NCBI GenBank assembly: GCA_900323505.1
Contig: OOIN01000027.1
Coordinates: 124,001 to 188,000, forward strand
Source of the DNA: Ustilago trichophora
Taxonomy: Eukaryota > Basidiomycota > Ustilaginomycetes > Ustilaginales > Ustilaginaceae
Direction: 5' to 3'
DNA: 64,000 nt
Shown: in pieces, positions 39,604-50,932 of the stretch
How the letters are laid out: every line of letters starts with the position of its first letter
How positions within the stretch are numbered: the stretch's first letter is position 1
Translations under genes and position numbers: made by a program
The notes under the pieces: model-generated
What the model was told of the DNA's origin: nothing
What the model saw: only the letters and a program-made list of their open reading frames with translations
Databases searched by the model: none

Positions 39604-40780
39604 TGATCTTGCTTGGCCATCGTTTCTCATCTGATCTGATCAGTTTGCATCTCGTCTCATCATCCACCAACTTCATTGTTGCATCTCCTGCAAAGCATGC
39701 TGCTGCATCCCCCCTCGTGCATCTGAGCTCGCCATCGTCACCTCGCCCTCCCCTTGCTCTCCTCATACGCAGCTCTACCAGCATCGTGCTGCCAAGCCAC
39801 GCTTCCAACACTCGAAACCACGGCTTCCACTCCCGGTCCATCTGTCCAGCCTCAGGGTCCCTGCATCGACTTTCCTTTCCTTTCAGCCAATCGCAATTGG
39901 CGCTTCCGTATCTCATCCATCCCCCTTGAACCTTCTGATTTACGGCATCATCTCTCCATTGCTCCTGCAAATCTTGTACGCAACTTGCCTTCGACCCTGC
40001 ATCTGCCGCTGCGCTCCTCTTCTTCTCGACTTCCAACCGCGCATGCTCATTCGCTCTTTTCACCACGTAAACAATTCGCATCACTTGGTGGTGTAAGCTT
40101 CTTCTTCTTCCTGCCCTGCGTAGTTGACCTTCTGTCTCCTGCCACGACAGTTCGATTGCGACATTCGCATTCAACGCAAAAGCTTTGCCTCCAACGACTG
40201 GCCGATCTACAGCCCATAGACGCGACTCGCCCATTGCAGCCCTGCTCCTCATTCGCACCTCTCTGCGCGAGCTCTCTTCTTGGCAAGACTGCAACGTGAT
40301 TCAACCTAGTCTTCCCGCTTCCGACAATCACGGCTCTTGCGCTCAGAGTAAGTTGCACCTCCGACGCTTTTCCGCCGCCACGACTCCCGTTGCTCTCACT
40401 GCTTCCAGGCCGGCCTCGATTCCAGCAGCTTCGCTCCCTCGTGCAGCCAGCGCTTCTCGACCCCAAGTTCTCTCTTTGCATCCATTTGCAGCCAGGCTGA
40501 CTCCACCTCATCCTTCGTTGTTCGCACCACATTCCTCCCCACCTCCGATCCACCATCTTCATCCTCGCGACACTCGATACAGTCTCGGCCTTCCTACCAC
40601 CTAGAATCTAGACTTGCGCCTCTTCCATAGTGACCATGCATCCTGCTTGAGGCTACAAGCCAGATCAGACACCTCCTCCACCACGACACTACCTCATACC
40701 CAACTATCTCATACACCTACTAGACCACCCTCAACCTTCCTTAGGATCGACCTCATTCTTCGCCTTACCAACTCAGAATC
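38236..40780. promoter_or_regulatory. Gene-free region and probable long leader of the Zn2Cys6 gene
   Basis: 2.5 kb. A CT tract at about 39568-39602 and strongly pyrimidine-rich sequence from about 39700 to 40780 suggest a long promoter or 5' UTR for the regulator. A GTAAGT-like site at about 40349 could be the donor of a UTR intron. Short frames in it are not supported as genes. Confidence 0.4.
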
Positions 40781-43700
40781 ATGTCTTCACACGACTCGAC
40801 ATCCAACCACTTCGCCCTTGGCGGCGCCGATACCACCAAGCGTTCTGCCGACGACGCAAAGCTCGACCCCAACTCGCAGCAGGCCGCCAAACGCAAGCGC
40901 CCTCAGTCCTGCGACACCTGCCGCTCGCGCAAGATCAAGTGCGTTCGTCTCCAAGTCGACGGTCTTGATGCTTCGGCAGACAATCGATGCGTTCAGTGCC
41001 GTGCCATTGACGCCAAATGCACTTTTGACTACGTTCCCAAACGCCCAGGCCCCCAGAGCTCATTCGCAAAGACTGCGAGAAGGGAGGCAGAGGCGCAGGC
41101 GCAGGCGCAGGCTAAGGCTACAGCCTCATCGCACTCTCACTCTCAACACGCAGCCGGAGGACCTTCACACTCTCGAAGCTCGACTGCAGGCTTCGGCAAC
41201 ACTCCCGGCAGCGCGCCAATGGCAGGACCTTCCCCACACGTCCAGTACAACCAACCCGGTGGCTCACCTTCAGATGATAGCTGGTACCGCGCACTCGCAG
41301 CGCAGAACTTTGCATCCGGAGGTGGCAGTGGCGCGCAGACACGATCCTCCTCCTGGAGTGGCGGCACCAACTTTGACGCCTACCTCAACAACTCGATGCT
41401 CGCCATGACACCTAGCCACTTTGCTGGTATGACTGGTGCATCGCCCTTTGACTTTTCGCCACACAACATGGGCAACCTCTCCGGCCCTTCTCCGTCGATG
41501 AGCGTCTCCAACGCTTCTTCGGCAACGCCTGGCAGCTATGCTGGTTCGTCCTCTTGGCATCCTGCGCCGCGCTCTGATGCTGGAAGCTCGAGGTCGGCCG
41601 CACCGCTGGCTTCTCTGCAACAGCAGCAGCCTCAACTGCAGAGCCAGCCGCAAGCTCATCAGCAGCAGTCTTCGAGCCATTCCCAGATCGACCAGATGCA
41701 CCACTCTTTCGATCTGGCTGCTGGTCTTGTGGGCGGTGAGAACCGTTCGACGCCTCTGCCGCTTCCTATTCCTTCTTTTTCGCGCGTCCAGTCGCCAGCG
41801 CCTCCTTCGGCGACCTTGCCCCAGGTCAACGAACACGTCCGACCACAGCAGCACCAACAGCAGCCATCACAGCAACACCACCAGCACCAGCAGCAAGCAC
41901 CATCGTTCGGCGCTACATCCTCCAGCCACAACGCAAAAGAACGCACAAGCTCCGCCATAGTCAACTCCAGTCGCAAGCCCAAGAACGGACCCAGTCTCTC
42001 AAGCATGTACTGCGGGCCTGTTTTGCGTCCTCGATCGCTGGAAGACATTGCACCTCGTCAGACGTTCTTGTCGGTTGTCTCGCTCTACTTCCACTATCTT
42101 TGGCCTTTGCTTCCCATTGTGGATCGCCCTACCTTCAGCCATGACTTGCTCAACCGTAGAGACGAGCGCGACGAGGCATTCTTGGCCTTTGTGCTGAGTC
42201 TCACTTCGTACACCTTGATCCAGTGTCCTCGAACAGTGATCCCCGCCCCGTGGACGGTCTATCGAAGGCTGCATCGCATCTGCCATCTTACCTCGCGTCG
42301 AATGCAACCTCGCGTCTACGACCCGCCCCAGCTGCTTCACGTCAACACACTCTACTGTGACCACATCTACTTGGGCACTGTGGGCAAGACCAACGCTGCC
42401 AATGCTGTCCTGGCCGAGGCCGTGCGCGTCGCTTATACATTGGGACTGCACGACGAACGCAAGAACGATTCGAGTAGGAGCGTGGCTCCTTACGGACTGG
42501 ACGCTTCTTCGTTTGCGCATTACCGAGCACCGACGGCGAATGCGGTGGATCGCGAGTTGCGCAAACGCATGTTCTGGGTGTTGCACGGCAGTTCGACGAC
42601 CATTGCCATGTTGCAGGATGAGCCGGCGTTGATCCACGCGATCGATGCATGTGTTGATCTGCCGCTCGCGGTGGATGAAGAAGCGCTGGCTAATCCGGGT
42701 TACATTCAGAGAGTTCCCAGTGTTCTATCCGGATTCTTGACCGTGACCAGATTGCATCAGGTGATGCTGGAGCTGCTCGAATCATACCGTCGCGATCGTA
42801 GGTTTCCGATTGACGACCTGTCGGTTGCCCGATCGCGCATCCGTTATTTGGCCGACGTCCTGCGTCGGCTTCAACAGGCGATCGATGATATGCCTGATGA
42901 GCTCCGCAAGCCTGTTTACACGCATGCACCTCCGGAACCCATTCGTCGCCCAGGAAGCGCTCTGCCTGCGCTAGAGTCGGTCCAGCAGAGGCAGCAAGAT
43001 CAGCCGCATCACGCGCCTCTCTTGCAGGCGATCGGATTCGATGCTGCCACTCAAACCGCGTTGGGCAACCATCTTAGTGGCACTTCACCTTGGCCCTGGC
43101 CGGCGGAGACTTTTACTCGCGAAGGACTGCCTAATGCCGAAGCGAGGAGTTCCAACAATTCGTCCGCCAACCATTCCCCCCGGTTGAGTAGTGGTGATGG
43201 AAGTCTGCCTAGCTCCACAAGGACGGACGGCGCTACTACGAATGCCGCGGTGGGAGTCGATGGCGGTCAACCGACACATCAAGTGCTTACCCCACCTTCG
43301 ACTATGACCCCTCGTCCGTCGACAGCCGCAGATGCCGCTCTTACCATGGTTGATCTGGTCAACGTCTTCCGCCCAACCCCACCGCCTTCTTCGACACCGG
43401 TCCTCTCACCCATGTGTACGATGCATGCCAACATTGTCACCACCGAATCGCTGATCCGCTTCCTCGTCGTGGAATATCGCGAATTGGTGCTGGTACGAAT
43501 TCGGGATTTGAAACTGCGCAATCCATCGCCTTCCTTCGCAGCTACTGGCGATGGAGAAGATATGGAGGGGGAACCGTGGCAAGATGCCGCAGCCAACATG
43601 CTGCGCGTTTTCAACAGTTTACCCCTCGACGCACTGGCGAGCAACGGACATAGTTTGATGAGCAAGATCATCTATGTGGTTAGTGCATTGTTGAACCGAG

Positions 43701-44398
43701 CTGGTGGCAAGACGACGGCGGGGACGTTGGGTGGGTTTGGATATATGAGTAGTTTGCTGGCGACGCTGACGCGGTTGGAGCAGACGAGGAAGGACGATAG
43801 TGCCAGCGAGTTGGAGGAAGATTCGTTGTCGCAGGATACGGAAGAGAGGGGAGGAGGGGATGATGGAGATGATGACGATGAAGGTAGGGGTGGTAGAAGG
43901 AGGAGGGGAGATGGTAGTGGCAATGGCAGTGGCAATGGCAATGGGAACGAAAAGAACAACCCTGCGCCTCCTCGTAGGGATAGAGATGGTGATAGAGACA
44001 ATAACAGCACATCTCGCAGCCGAATGCCTGACCCCACCCATCATCACCTTTCCAACCCCAACCCTTCGGGGGCAACAAACCATTCCCACAACCTTTCAAA
44101 CATCCTCCCCAACCTTGCATCTCCCTCGTCCGCCTCGACCTCATCTCCACCTTCCAATTCAAACTCGAATTCAACCTCCACAAGCACGGTCAACACCGCC
44201 ACCACTACGCCGACTAGCGAAGTTCCTCCGGCCCATCCGCATTTTTTCAACGACAAACTTGCTCTTCCTCTTCCCCATCCTCCCCTTCTTCACCATCACC
44301 ATCGCCATGACCAACAACAATCCGGCAGCGCTCAAGAGGAAAAATTGACTTCACCAGATCTTACCCACTCGTCGATGGGTATCGCCCAACTCGTCTGA
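40781..44398 (+). CDS. Zn2Cys6 fungal transcription factor
   Basis: 1205 residues, single exon. The binuclear cluster is Cys44-x2-Cys47-x6-Cys54-x15-Cys70-x2-Cys73-x6-Cys80, preceded by a basic KRKRP and followed by YVPKRPGP. The 15-residue loop is longer than in Gal4-type clusters. A Gln/Ser/His-rich stretch (about 90-400) leads to a fungal-specific regulatory domain (about 425-700): YFHYLWPLLPIVDRPTF, AEAVRVAYTLGLHDER, ELRKRMFWVLHG, DEPALIHAIDACVDLPLAVDEEAL. The C-terminal third is acidic, then Ser/Asn/His-rich. Such proteins bind CGG-containing sites and control metabolic or developmental genes. The target is unknown. It lies 33 kb from the quinate genes, so a link to the CGGCTA sites there is only speculation. 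Confidence 0.88.
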   Translation: MSSHDSTSNHFALGGADTTKRSADDAKLDPNSQQAAKRKRPQSCDTCRSRKIKCVRLQVDGLDASADNRCVQCRAIDAKCTFDYVPKRPGPQSSFAKTARREAEAQAQAQAKATASSHSHSQHAAGGPSHSRSSTAGFGNTPGSAPMAGPSPHVQYNQPGGSPSDDSWYRALAAQNFASGGGSGAQTRSSSWSGGTNFDAYLNNSMLAMTPSHFAGMTGASPFDFSPHNMGNLSGPSPSMSVSNASSATPGSYAGSSSWHPAPRSDAGSSRSAAPLASLQQQQPQLQSQPQAHQQQSSSHSQIDQMHHSFDLAAGLVGGENRSTPLPLPIPSFSRVQSPAPPSATLPQVNEHVRPQQHQQQPSQQHHQHQQQAPSFGATSSSHNAKERTSSAIVNSSRKPKNGPSLSSMYCGPVLRPRSLEDIAPRQTFLSVVSLYFHYLWPLLPIVDRPTFSHDLLNRRDERDEAFLAFVLSLTSYTLIQCPRTVIPAPWTVYRRLHRICHLTSRRMQPRVYDPPQLLHVNTLYCDHIYLGTVGKTNAANAVLAEAVRVAYTLGLHDERKNDSSRSVAPYGLDASSFAHYRAPTANAVDRELRKRMFWVLHGSSTTIAMLQDEPALIHAIDACVDLPLAVDEEALANPGYIQRVPSVLSGFLTVTRLHQVMLELLESYRRDRRFPIDDLSVARSRIRYLADVLRRLQQAIDDMPDELRKPVYTHAPPEPIRRPGSALPALESVQQRQQDQPHHAPLLQAIGFDAATQTALGNHLSGTSPWPWPAETFTREGLPNAEARSSNNSSANHSPRLSSGDGSLPSSTRTDGATTNAAVGVDGGQPTHQVLTPPSTMTPRPSTAADAALTMVDLVNVFRPTPPPSSTPVLSPMCTMHANIVTTESLIRFLVVEYRELVLVRIRDLKLRNPSPSFAATGDGEDMEGEPWQDAAANMLRVFNSLPLDALASNGHSLMSKIIYVVSALLNRAGGKTTAGTLGGFGYMSSLLATLTRLEQTRKDDSASELEEDSLSQDTEERGGGDDGDDDDEGRGGRRRRGDGSGNGSGNGNGNEKNNPAPPRRDRDGDRDNNSTSRSRMPDPTHHHLSNPNPSGATNHSHNLSNILPNLASPSSASTSSPPSNSNSNSTSTSTVNTATTTPTSEVPPAHPHFFNDKLALPLPHPPLLHHHHRHDQQQSGSAQEEKLTSPDLTHSSMGIAQLV

Positions 44399-44687
44399 CA
44401 ATATTTCACTGTACTTTACAAAAGAATCTATCTTACACCACTCCCAATCCCAACTCCCACTTCCACTTCTTCTTCTTCTTCTTCTTGACTTCGGAATGAT
44501 CTGATCCTTCCCAGCCTTTTCAGTGCTTGCTTCAAAAGTTGGACTTTGCATCTCGACGAACATGAACAACAACCTTCCTGGTGAAAGGAGCCAAACCGTG
44601 CCATTCCATTTGGCAGCCAAACAAAAAAGAAAAAAGCCATGTCGACAACGTATCGCATCGCATCTTTCCCTTCCCCACCTAAACCCA

Positions 44688-45030
44688 TCATCCGCATCCT
44701 GGTGAGAGCGGAGCATCCATAACCAACGCAGAACTGTGCCATCCGGCAAAAGCGATATCGAACGCAAATGGCATCGTTCTGCCTCTCTCCCCCCTGTCGT
44801 GCGGTTGCGACTGCGATTGGGCTTGGGGTTGGGGGAATATGCGAATCTCGGTCGGTTTGGACACGTCTTCCTGAGATTGGATCTGCGTTGCTCGAGGGTT
44901 GAGATTGTTACGGTTGGCGCGACCGCCTCGTGCAGCAAATCCGATTCGAGGTGTAGGTCGAGATGTGCGGCTAAAGACTCGAGGTAAAGGGATCAGGTTC
45001 GAGATCCAACCTTGTTGACCTTCATCTTCT

Positions 45031-45064
<34 letters not shown>

Positions 45065-46754
45065 CCGGGTCACTAGTGGTGGTACTGGGTGCGACTGGGG
45101 TAGGCTGTCCCCAAGGAGGAATCCAATTTCCCAGCGCACCGTTCGAAAATGAACCCCATGTCAAGATCTCTCCCCTTTCCGTTAGTGCTCCAAAGTGATA
45201 GTCTCCCATGGTGACTTTGATCACTCCTTTGGCTTGCAATTCCGGAATCAGTCCGGGTTGGGTCACTACTGGAGAGCCGAGCAGAACCAGCGTTTGCTGT
45301 ATAGTCTCTTCCTCCTCTTCGCTTTCGGACTCAGGTGGAATAATAGAAAGAAAAGCAACGAAGCGTCTGAAGTGAGCCGAGATGTGGGAAATTTTGCCCA
45401 CGTTTCCACCGTTGAGCCAGGAAGCATCGAAGTCTGGCTGGGATTGGGGTGTTTCGAATGCGGAAAGGTGTTCCCAGAGTGCGCTGGTCTGGATGAAATC
45501 GGTCATCATGAGTCGGTGAAGTATAGGACGACCATCGCGTGGATCGGTGTCATTGCCCATAAGCTCCTGCGCCTGACGCATGATGCGATCGGCGGCATCG
45601 CCGGTGGGGTTGGAAAGGTGTAAATCGATGCGGTGGATCGTACCTGCTTCGGTGAGGGCGATGATGAAATCTTCTCCCGCTGCAATTTGGACAATCTTTC
45701 TAGACTGCTGCGGCTGTTGTTCTTGCTGTGAATCTGCTTCTGTGAGGATGATCGGTGGAAGTCGAACAGGTGTGACGGTTAGGGGAAACACTTTTCGATG
45801 TTCATGCCCAGGGGGTTCGGCATGCATCATGGCGGCGCGTTCATCTTCTCCATAGTATCGATGCTCGAAAGCATCGACCAGCCAGTCGGAGTACCAAATC
45901 CAAACCTCACCCGTGTACGTCAAGACTGCAGAGAAAGACCAGCCAGCTTCGAGCTGTTTGATATTGCTCTTTGCCGGCGTGTGCAGTTGATCATGTGAAT
46001 TGTCGAACGAAGGAGGAGGAGGATCTGTTATGCTAGATGGCAGCCCCTCGAGCTTCCAGACGGTTCCCCAGGCTCTCCATTCGAGGATTTCATGGTCCTG
46101 CGTTAGAGCCACAGCGTGACATCGTCCGCCGGAGAGCGACTGTATGGGTGGGATGTCATGCATCAGTTGAGGTGTGGGGAACGGTTTGCCCGGTTCGCGT
46201 GCTGATGACTGTGGGCCTCCCCATGTTTCGCCATCCATGGTACCCCAGTACCAGACTCGGCCGGTGGAGGTGCGTGCGTGGAAGGACCATCCTCCTGCTA
46301 CCATCTCGACCACGGCTCCCGTGTCTTGTTTGTCTTGAGGGGATCCTCCGAGGCGTCGACCTTGGGAAGTAGATTGCGCAGACCAAGGGTCGATGGTGTT
46401 GAGCTTGAGCGGGTAGGGGACACCACCGTTGAACGACGATATTCCCAAACGTTGTCTTTCCTGGTATGACTCAATGACAGTGCCCAGGCGACCGTTGTTG
46501 GTCGAGCCCCATACATAGACATGAGGATTGCTGAGTCCGCGGTAGAGGTTGAACCATCCGCCGACGCGAGCAGTGGCGTGGGATGGAAAGGTAAAGTCCG
46601 AAACGACCTTTCGTTTCCAGAGCACCTCGTCTTCGACAAGCGTCTTGGCTTGCCTCGATACTGAGCGGAGCGCAGCAAGGTCGCGATTGGATAGAAGTGG
46701 CAGCAGGTTGTCTGCCACCACGGGCAGAGGCAGTTCGAGGGGATTGGTGGGCAT
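44688..46754 (-). CDS. F-box protein with RCC1-type repeats (Saf1-like)
   Basis: 688 residues. An F-box occupies about 3-50 (LELPLPVVADNLLPLLSNRDLAALRSVSRQAKTLVEDEVLWKRK). RCC1-like blades follow: VYVWGSTNNGRLG, GGWSFHARTSTGRVWYWG, GGRCHAVALTQDHEILEW, GWSFSAVLTYTGEVWIW, GEDFIIALTEAGTIHRI, GDYHFGALTERGEILTWGSFSNGALG and GWHSSALVMD. The layout matches yeast Saf1, an SCF ubiquitin-ligase receptor, and its fission-yeast relatives. A CTG/CAG-coded Ala run lies near 45035-45060. It converges on the Zn2Cys6 gene, 289 bases apart. The degradation target cannot be told. Confidence 0.82.
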
Positions 46755-47587
46755 GTTGATCGGAGATATGTACGTGCGTGGTCCTTCCGAGGATTATTGA
46801 ATGAACGGGGCGTAGTACTTGATGACTTTGATGCCGGTGGACAGTTGAGAGAGCGTTGCCAGAATGAGCGTCGAAAGCAGCGCGCAGCAGTCAGCACCTT
46901 GGATTCGGGAAGAGCGTATTGCGCCTGTTGGGTGTACTAGTTGACAGCGTCGATGTCCTTGCGGAAGACCTAGATCGTCCGAGAGCCCTTCACAGATACT
47001 TGAGTTTTGGAGCGAGGTGATGGATTGGTGCGACTTTGACCCTATGCACGCCTATCGTGAAGGATGCGATTTCCGGTTGTGAAGCAGTCTTTCTTGGCTT
47101 TGCCCTAATCTTTTTTTTCAGAAGGCAACGTGGTGGGAGCGAATGGTAGAGCTGAAGAAAGCAGGGCAAGTCATAGTAGTCAATTGCGTTGACTCCTGTA
47201 CCGTTCTCAATTGGACATACTGTAGGTGTGGCTGAGTCGTTGAGTCCGTGCACGTTACTTTCTTTTTTTTTTTTTTGGCGCAGTCACTTGACAGTGATTC
47301 AGGGTCCTGTGACGCAACACTAGTGCACTGCCTCCCATGTCACACTTGACCACTCTCAACTTTTCACACCTGTCAAAAACTTCAAGACCATCACAACCCT
47401 AAAAACAGGACTGCAGATAAACGATGGTATGAATATTAAACGTAGCATAACTGCTGCCTGTCTGTCAAACAAAACAAGGAAGACCGTGCAAGCATGCAAA
47501 CGATATGCGATAAAACATCTGAACGAGTGTGTGACCTTCAAAAAAAAACCCTTTTATATAGAAAAAAAGGTCGAGGAAGGCGGAGGT
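46755..47587. promoter_or_regulatory. F-box gene promoter and 3' flank of the arrestin-like gene
   Basis: 833 bases between two minus-strand genes. T/A runs lie at about 47261-47276 and 47541-47549. No gene seen. Confidence 0.5.
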
Positions 47588-50446
47588 TTAGTACGCATTG
47601 GCATTGTATCCGCGCACCAGACGAATGTCGAGCCACATCTCCCCAATAGTCTTGTTGATCTTGGAGACGGTTTTACGGTCTCGACCCCATTCCGACATGT
47701 AGATGCTGCTCTGCATTTGCGAAGCTTCCGAGATCGAGTGTCCGCTTCCCCAACCAGTGCGCATCGAGGCGGCGCTCGACATGCCCGATCCGTAGACCGA
47801 AGGTGTTGCTCTACCAGCGGGTTGCTGCTGCTGCTGCTGCTGCTGCGGGTAGGCGTGCGGGTAGGGTGCGACGGGTGCACGCGATGTGTGGTCGAGCTGG
47901 GCTTGAGCTTCGGCCATATCGGCAGGGACGGCACTCTCGTCAGAGGTAGAGATGGCCATGCCGACATTCTGCATGTTGCCACCGCTGCCGTTGAGCGGAG
48001 AGGCGTTGCGGCTGCCGATGGGTCGGGTGAATGCTCGAGATGCTGGGCCTTGTGCGTCGATGCCAGGCGAACGAGAGCCGAAGAGCGAAGGTGACATGAC
48101 GTTGGGAGGCGTCGAGGGCGGGCTGCTGCCATCACCGGAGAGCGAAGTGAACTGCGTCTGTGTATGCATCGAAGCAGTCGTGCTCATGCCATCCGAGAAT
48201 CCACGGCTTCGACCACCGATGCCCAAGTTGCGCAACGCCTTTTCTACCCCATCGCCACCGCTGTACCTGTTGGCCGGGAGCAGATCCACCTTGAGAGCGT
48301 ACTTGACTTCAAGTCCATGACAACGGAAGCTAGGCGGTGTTGTACCTGCCACCTTGAGGTTGCCCACCAAGACACGGAGACCTGCAGCTTTAGCAGCGGC
48401 AGCCGCCTCGTTGATCTGCGACATTTCGTCCGGAGAACGGCTCGAGCCAGGTCGAGAACCAGGTTGACTGCCCGAGGAGTCCGAGTTTAGCAGCAGCGCA
48501 TGTACGTCTACCTCCTCCAAGTCAGCCACCGAAAGCAGCTTCCTGCGATGCTCGGGACCATCGTTGACGTTGTCGTTGCTGCTGAACGTAGTCTGGATCA
48601 ACGAGACGCATACCAAGCTGACCAAATCCGGAATAGCACCTGCAGCTACAAACGTTCGGTCCGTCATGGCGTCGGTCATGCCCGTTTCCGAGCTGCCAGA
48701 GCTGGGCGCCGTGTTGGGGCGTCGACTGCCAAAGATGCTGGATCCGCCTCTGCGCGAAGAGGATCCTGGCAGCCGAGCAAAGCTCGACGAGGGCTTCATG
48801 AATTTGGACATGATGCTGCGAGTCGTCTTGATCGATTCAGCGTCCGCATCGCGCTGCTGCTGCTGCGGTTGTTGGGGAGGCGATGCCATGGTCGAACTCG
48901 ACGACACCACGGGCGAGGAGACCATCTCAATCGGATCGTCTACCTGCGTGACAGCGGGAGAGCCGGGAGCAGTCGAAGTCTCGCTTGGCGCTCTTGTGCG
49001 AACCTGCGAAAGCAGCGATGGGTCGTGGGGTCGCAGCACCACCATGATGGGCAGCACGGAGGGCGCTTGAAGTACAGGAGGGCTGGGAATGTGAAGTTCC
49101 ATGTCGACCGTTTTCCTGGATGCCTTGAGCAGCGATCCTGACCACTTGGCCTGCGATCGGTGAACCGACCATTGATCGCCCAGCGTTGTATTCTGCTCGA
49201 TAAACACATCCGGGCTGATGGTCGAGGGCAATGTAGGCGGGTGAGGTGGCATGGTCGTTGGCTCACCCAGAAAGATGAATGGCAACGTGAGCGAGTCTCG
49301 CTCGGCGGTATCCTTCGTCGACTTGCTGGAAGACTTTTTCGACTTGTCGTTGCTGGGTCGGATCAGAGTCCAAGTGACCTGGTAGTAGCATCCAATACGA
49401 TAAACCTTTTCGAATCCCTTCTCGAGGAGTTCCTTGGCCATGGGCCCTTTGGCTTTGCCCTTGGTCGCAAGGCGAATATCGCGCTTCTCCTGCGCAGCGT
49501 GTTTCGAGCTGATCTCAAAGCTTGGCGGAAGGGATACGGGTACAGCCTGCATTTCGCCGTCGATGAAGCGCGTCGACTTGCCTAGTGGCAGCTGCACCTG
49601 GAATGGGATGGGCAGGACCAAGTCATCCTTCGAGATCTGCGGTGGTTCCATCATCTCCTCGTTCTTGGGAGCATACGCAGCTCGTGGACGCACAAGGTCG
49701 TAGTTGGCTACGAGACGGTCCTTGATCTCAAAGACGGTCTTTTCACCGCCGGTCGACCACGGCGCCAAAGCGGTGCCTTGCCATACGGCTGCTGGCGATC
49801 CAGAGGTGGTATGCGCAGAGATGGTCATCATGACGTCGCAGCCTTTGGTAGCTGGCATTCGCACCACACCTCGTACGGTTGCAGCTCGTCCCGAGAGCAC
49901 GGGATGTCCACGGTGATCGAACGAGGAAGCAAACACCTCGACGCTAAAGTTGGGCTTCTGCTGGTTGAGCAGACGAGCCATACGGGTGGCATCATCGAGC
50001 GCTGGCGAGTTGGCCGCATTTGTGCTAGGCTCGCGAAGATCTGCCGTCAAACCAAAGACGCGGCTCTGTAGGGGATCGATTGGACGGTGTGGTACGCCGG
50101 TATGCGAAGGCATGCGCTGTCGAAGGTTGCGGGCAGCATATGCTTGTTGAAGCGCGTCTTCGGAACCCAAGGCTGTGCGAGAGGTGCCTGCTGTACTTGC
50201 GGTTCCGTTGCGCTTGGCATAGGCTGAGGCGAGGTTGTTGTAAGCCTTTGGATTTTCGACAAAGGACTGGGAGGGCGACATGATGGAAGGATGCGGCCTT
50301 GGCCGGGACTTGGGAGATGAGGAGGAAGAGGGAGACGAGATGGCAGAGATGGTACGAGGATCGAGTGCAGCACCGATGTTGGTTCTTGAGAGATCGGGAA
50401 GCAGTCGTTCAGCAGGGAAGGGAGCGGGTGTAGGCGCAGACGCCAT
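47588..50446 (-). CDS. Arrestin-like domain protein, large, Ser/Pro-rich
   Basis: 952 residues. A disordered N-terminus (1-165) precedes beta-rich sequence with arrestin-like features: FSVEVFASSFDHRGHPVLSGRAATVRGVVRM, WQGTALAPW, FEIKDRLV, LVLPIPFQVQLP, SLPPSFEI, and KVYRIGCYYQVTWTLIRP, then IMVVLRPHD in a second lobe (about 450-500). The rest is Ser-rich with a Gln run near 860 and a conserved-looking end (SKINKTIGEMWLDIRLVRGYNANAY). Alpha-arrestins recruit Rsp5-type ligases to plasma membrane transporters; I see no clear PPxY motif, so that function is not shown. The fold call rests on pattern only and would need a profile search. Confidence 0.55.
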   Translation of the reverse strand: MASAPTPAPFPAERLLPDLSRTNIGAALDPRTISAISSPSSSSSPKSRPRPHPSIMSPSQSFVENPKAYNNLASAYAKRNGTASTAGTSRTALGSEDALQQAYAARNLRQRMPSHTGVPHRPIDPLQSRVFGLTADLREPSTNAANSPALDDATRMARLLNQQKPNFSVEVFASSFDHRGHPVLSGRAATVRGVVRMPATKGCDVMMTISAHTTSGSPAAVWQGTALAPWSTGGEKTVFEIKDRLVANYDLVRPRAAYAPKNEEMMEPPQISKDDLVLPIPFQVQLPLGKSTRFIDGEMQAVPVSLPPSFEISSKHAAQEKRDIRLATKGKAKGPMAKELLEKGFEKVYRIGCYYQVTWTLIRPSNDKSKKSSSKSTKDTAERDSLTLPFIFLGEPTTMPPHPPTLPSTISPDVFIEQNTTLGDQWSVHRSQAKWSGSLLKASRKTVDMELHIPSPPVLQAPSVLPIMVVLRPHDPSLLSQVRTRAPSETSTAPGSPAVTQVDDPIEMVSSPVVSSSSTMASPPQQPQQQQRDADAESIKTTRSIMSKFMKPSSSFARLPGSSSRRGGSSIFGSRRPNTAPSSGSSETGMTDAMTDRTFVAAGAIPDLVSLVCVSLIQTTFSSNDNVNDGPEHRRKLLSVADLEEVDVHALLLNSDSSGSQPGSRPGSSRSPDEMSQINEAAAAAKAAGLRVLVGNLKVAGTTPPSFRCHGLEVKYALKVDLLPANRYSGGDGVEKALRNLGIGGRSRGFSDGMSTTASMHTQTQFTSLSGDGSSPPSTPPNVMSPSLFGSRSPGIDAQGPASRAFTRPIGSRNASPLNGSGGNMQNVGMAISTSDESAVPADMAEAQAQLDHTSRAPVAPYPHAYPQQQQQQQQPAGRATPSVYGSGMSSAASMRTGWGSGHSISEASQMQSSIYMSEWGRDRKTVSKINKTIGEMWLDIRLVRGYNANAY

Positions 50447-50600
50447 CTTCTATCCGTCAACCGGACGTCGTTTGTTGGAGCCAATCTGAGTGCTTGTGCT
50501 TGTACTCGAGCTGCTGTTGCTGCTGGTTGTGGTAGCAAGAAGCGATCCCGAGATGCAGTCTGAGAAAGCCGGAACGGTGAGAAGCTCGGGCTTATCAGCA

Positions 50601-50631
<31 letters not shown>
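50601..50631. repeat. 31-base G homopolymer
   Basis: An uninterrupted run of about 31 G on the plus strand (C on the coding strand), 155-185 bases upstream of the arrestin-like start. Capable of quadruplex formation and prone to length change. Confidence 0.9.
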
Positions 50632-50632
<1 letters not shown>

Positions 50633-50875
50633 AGGGGAAAAAGAGGCCGGATGGTTGTGCTACTGGGATAGATCCGGTGGCTGGAAGCTCGGAAACGCTA
50701 AACCCGAGCGTCCGTTTCGATGCGGATGGACGACAAGGGAAGGGGAGGAGAAAGCCAAGCAGGAACACGCGAAAGAAAAGTGAATGAGCCAAGGACGAGC
50801 TTGATGTAAAAGGGAAGCCAAAGTGTAAAGCTTGAGGTGCAGAATTTTGTTGTTGCGCAACTGTCAAAAGGATGT

Positions 50876-50932
50876 GGGCGAATGGGCGAATGGGCGAATG
50901 GGCGAATGGGCGAATGGGCGAATGGGCGAATT
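50876..50932. repeat. 8-bp tandem repeat, about seven copies
   Basis: GGGCGAAT repeated head to tail without change. A minisatellite-like tract in the promoter side of the arrestin-like gene. There are no spacers, so it is not CRISPR-like. Confidence 0.9.

Noticed and set aside
39377..40294. 305-residue minus-strand frame upstream of the Zn2Cys6 gene
   Set aside because: Arg/Glu-rich product of reading the pyrimidine-rich leader backwards, including an Arg-Glu run from the CT tract.
50876..50932. Regular repeat considered as a CRISPR array
   Set aside because: The 8-bp units are contiguous with no spacers, and the genome is eukaryotic.
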